54,025 bases of DNA from Hellea sp. (GTDB taxonomy: Bacteria; Pseudomonadota; Alphaproteobacteria; Caulobacterales; Maricaulaceae), in NCBI GenBank assembly GCA_020629875.1, contig JAHDCL010000007.1, positions 1 through 54,025 of the forward strand. The letters are read 5' to 3'. Below, piece by piece: positions 52,722-54,025 of the stretch (position 1 is its first letter; the number at the start of each line of letters is the position of its first letter). The notes beneath the pieces are model-generated. The model was not told the origin of the DNA. It worked only from the letters and a program-made list of their open reading frames with translations, and ran no database searches. Both the position numbers and the translations under genes were made by a program.

Positions 52722-54025
52722 GCTCTATAATGAAGAGAATATGCGGGCTGTGCTCGGCCCTTATCGTATCGGCTCCATCGATGATCTAAACGAAGACGGA
52801 TTGCTCCGCATTGCGCGTATGCGGCGGCGTCAGCTCGGTCAGATGACAATGGCGCTTGATACGGAAAGTGCCAAACGCCGCATCCCCGACGGGGAGTATC
52901 AGATTAGCCAGAAAATCGATGGTGAGTTTACGATGCTCATTTATCGAGATGGCGAGGCCTGTATTCTCAACCCCGGTAAAACCTTACGCGCAGGCGCACC
53001 TTTCCTTGAGGAAGCCATTAGCCACCTTAAAAATGCGGGCGTGAAAAAAGCGCTTATCGGCGGTGAATTTTATGTGCAGCGCACAGAAGAGTTTCGCAAG
53101 AAAGACGGCAAAGCCACACGTGTTCACGACATTGTCCGTATAGGCCGCAAACCGACCACCGATGAAGAGCTAGGACAGCTCGGTTTTGCCTGTTTCAATA
53201 TTTACGACCTGGACGGCCATGACCTGTCTATGGATTACACAGCCTCGATTTCGAAACTCTCTGAGATATTTGGCGGCGGGAAACTTATTCACCCTGTCAA
53301 AACCGTAAACGGGGAAAATTTCGCCGCAGTCCTGAAGCAATATGATATTTGGGTTACAGAAGGCGGGCATGAAGGTGTGGTCGCGCGCTCCCCCAATGCC
53401 GGTGTGTTTAAGGTTAAGCCTAAGCATAATCTCGACCTCGCCGTCATCGGATTTACCGAGAGCACAGATGATCGCCAAGGCATGCTGCATGATATGCTGC
53501 TCGCGATTGTTCGCGGCGATGGGAGCTATCAAATTGTCACCCGTGTCGGCGGCGGCTTTTCCGATGAGCAGCGCAAATTGATTTTAAAGCAGCTCCAAGC
53601 GCGCGTGGTGGAAAGTGACTTTCACGAGGTGAATTCCGCGCGCGTGGCTTACCAAATGGTGGAGCCAGGATTGGTGGCTGAGATCACCTGTCTGGATTTG
53701 GTGGCCATGACATCGCGCGGTAACCCGATTGATAAGATGGTATTGGAATGGAACGCGGATGAAGCGCGCTGGGAAGGGCTTCGCCGCCTTCCGCTCTGCT
53801 CGATTATCTCGCCGCAATTTGTCCGCTTTCGCGATGATAAACAGGCACAAAAAGATGATGTCCGTCTGGCCCAGCTCACCGACATTGTCGAAATACCTGA
53901 TGTGAACCGCGTGGCCGAAGAAATTGTGCTACCCGAATCTAAAATCATTAAGCGGGCCGTGGCGCTTAAAGAACTTCGCGGGGCAACCATGGTGCGCAAA
54001 ATCGTGCTCTGGAAAACCAATAAAG
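52714..54025 (+). CDS. ATP-dependent DNA ligase (3' end beyond the window)
   Basis: The open frame runs to the window edge, so 437 residues are visible. The nucleotidyltransferase core is clear: motif I QKIDG with the AMP-accepting Lys67, a conserved Glu118 in LIGGEFYV (motif III region), EGVVAR (motif IV, ~220-225) and FKVKPKH (motif V, ~232-238). An OB-fold-like region follows (VIGFTES onward). It seals nicks in DNA using ATP, unlike the NAD-dependent LigA used in replication. I prefer the second of two adjacent ATG codons (52714) because GGAGG is six bases upstream. The start overlaps the preceding gene by eight bases. The ~60 residues before motif I and the extended C-terminal part do not match LigD's usual polymerase or phosphoesterase domains. 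Confidence 0.88.
   Translation, partial: MPKLYNEENMRAVLGPYRIGSIDDLNEDGLLRIARMRRRQLGQMTMALDTESAKRRIPDGEYQISQKIDGEFTMLIYRDGEACILNPGKTLRAGAPFLEEAISHLKNAGVKKALIGGEFYVQRTEEFRKKDGKATRVHDIVRIGRKPTTDEELGQLGFACFNIYDLDGHDLSMDYTASISKLSEIFGGGKLIHPVKTVNGENFAAVLKQYDIWVTEGGHEGVVARSPNAGVFKVKPKHNLDLAVIGFTESTDDRQGMLHDMLLAIVRGDGSYQIVTRVGGGFSDEQRKLILKQLQARVVESDFHEVNSARVAYQMVEPGLVAEITCLDLVAMTSRGNPIDKMVLEWNADEARWEGLRRLPLCSIISPQFVRFRDDKQAQKDDVRLAQLTDIVEIPDVNRVAEEIVLPESKIIKRAVALKELRGATMVRKIVLWKTNK

Noticed and set aside
1-54025. Mobile elements, CRISPR arrays, tRNA or rRNA genes
   Set aside because: I saw no transposase, integrase, spaced direct repeats or tRNA-like cloverleaf; a dedicated search could still find a small RNA.

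Overview
The window is a stretch of bacterial chromosome, almost certainly from an alphaproteobacterium. The indications are the gene families present: DUF1491, PstA/PstC with long N-terminal extensions, PhoU lying between PhoR and PhoB, a DivJ/PleC-like histidine kinase, a NodT-type outer-membrane factor, a TadG-like protein and TonB-dependent receptors. A stalked or marine member of the Hyphomonadaceae/Maricaulales type would fit, but this is inferred from gene content only. Coding density is high, no gene-free stretch exceeds about 300 bases, and I see no tRNA, rRNA, CRISPR array, insertion sequence or integrase.

Layout. 1-119 is the 3' end of an unknown gene, followed by three hairpins. 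290-6885 (minus) holds a Gly/Pro-rich lipoprotein, glyoxalase II (gloB), an unusual large TonB-family coiled-coil protein and a DUF2807 protein. 6965-12630 has release factor 1 (prfA), then a TonB-dependent receptor divergent from a GH42 beta-galactosidase, and a TetR regulator. 12763-19667 has a large MscS-type channel divergent from rfbC-rfbB-rfbD (dTDP-rhamnose) and an ABC ATPase without a visible permease. 19672-25400 (minus) is a phosphate uptake operon, porin-pstS-pstC-pstA-pstB, preceded by a very good Pho box. 25560-31661 holds a MATE transporter, a DUF1491 protein, an orphan BcsB-like protein and a DivJ-like histidine kinase. 31800-40010 (minus) has an M13 peptidase and a tripartite RND efflux operon. 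40269-43156 is phoR-phoU-phoB with a second Pho box in front of phoU. 43161-49238 has an Lrp-type regulator, a TadG-like protein, a cysteine-synthase-like enzyme and an M1 aminopeptidase. 49347-49766 is arfB.

The most interesting part is the last 4.2 kb (49814 to the window edge). It is a tightly packed, partly overlapping operon coding for an archaeo-eukaryotic primase-like domain fused to a HAD phosphatase domain, a 209-aa unknown protein, a small AT-rich Imm33/DUF2185-like protein, a 236-aa unknown protein and an ATP-dependent DNA ligase that runs off the window. Polymerase/primase, end-phosphatase and ligase activities in one operon suggest a DNA end-processing and joining system that is not the standard Ku-LigD arrangement. 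That function is inference.

Regulation visible in the sequence: PhoB boxes tie the pst operon and phoU-phoB to the phosphate response. A 17-bp palindrome (TTATYG-N5-CRATAW) occurs twice around the DUF2807 promoter and once beside the RND efflux promoter, suggesting one shared regulator that is not in this window. A 10-bp-arm hairpin covers the ribosome binding site and start codon of the cysteine-synthase-like gene.
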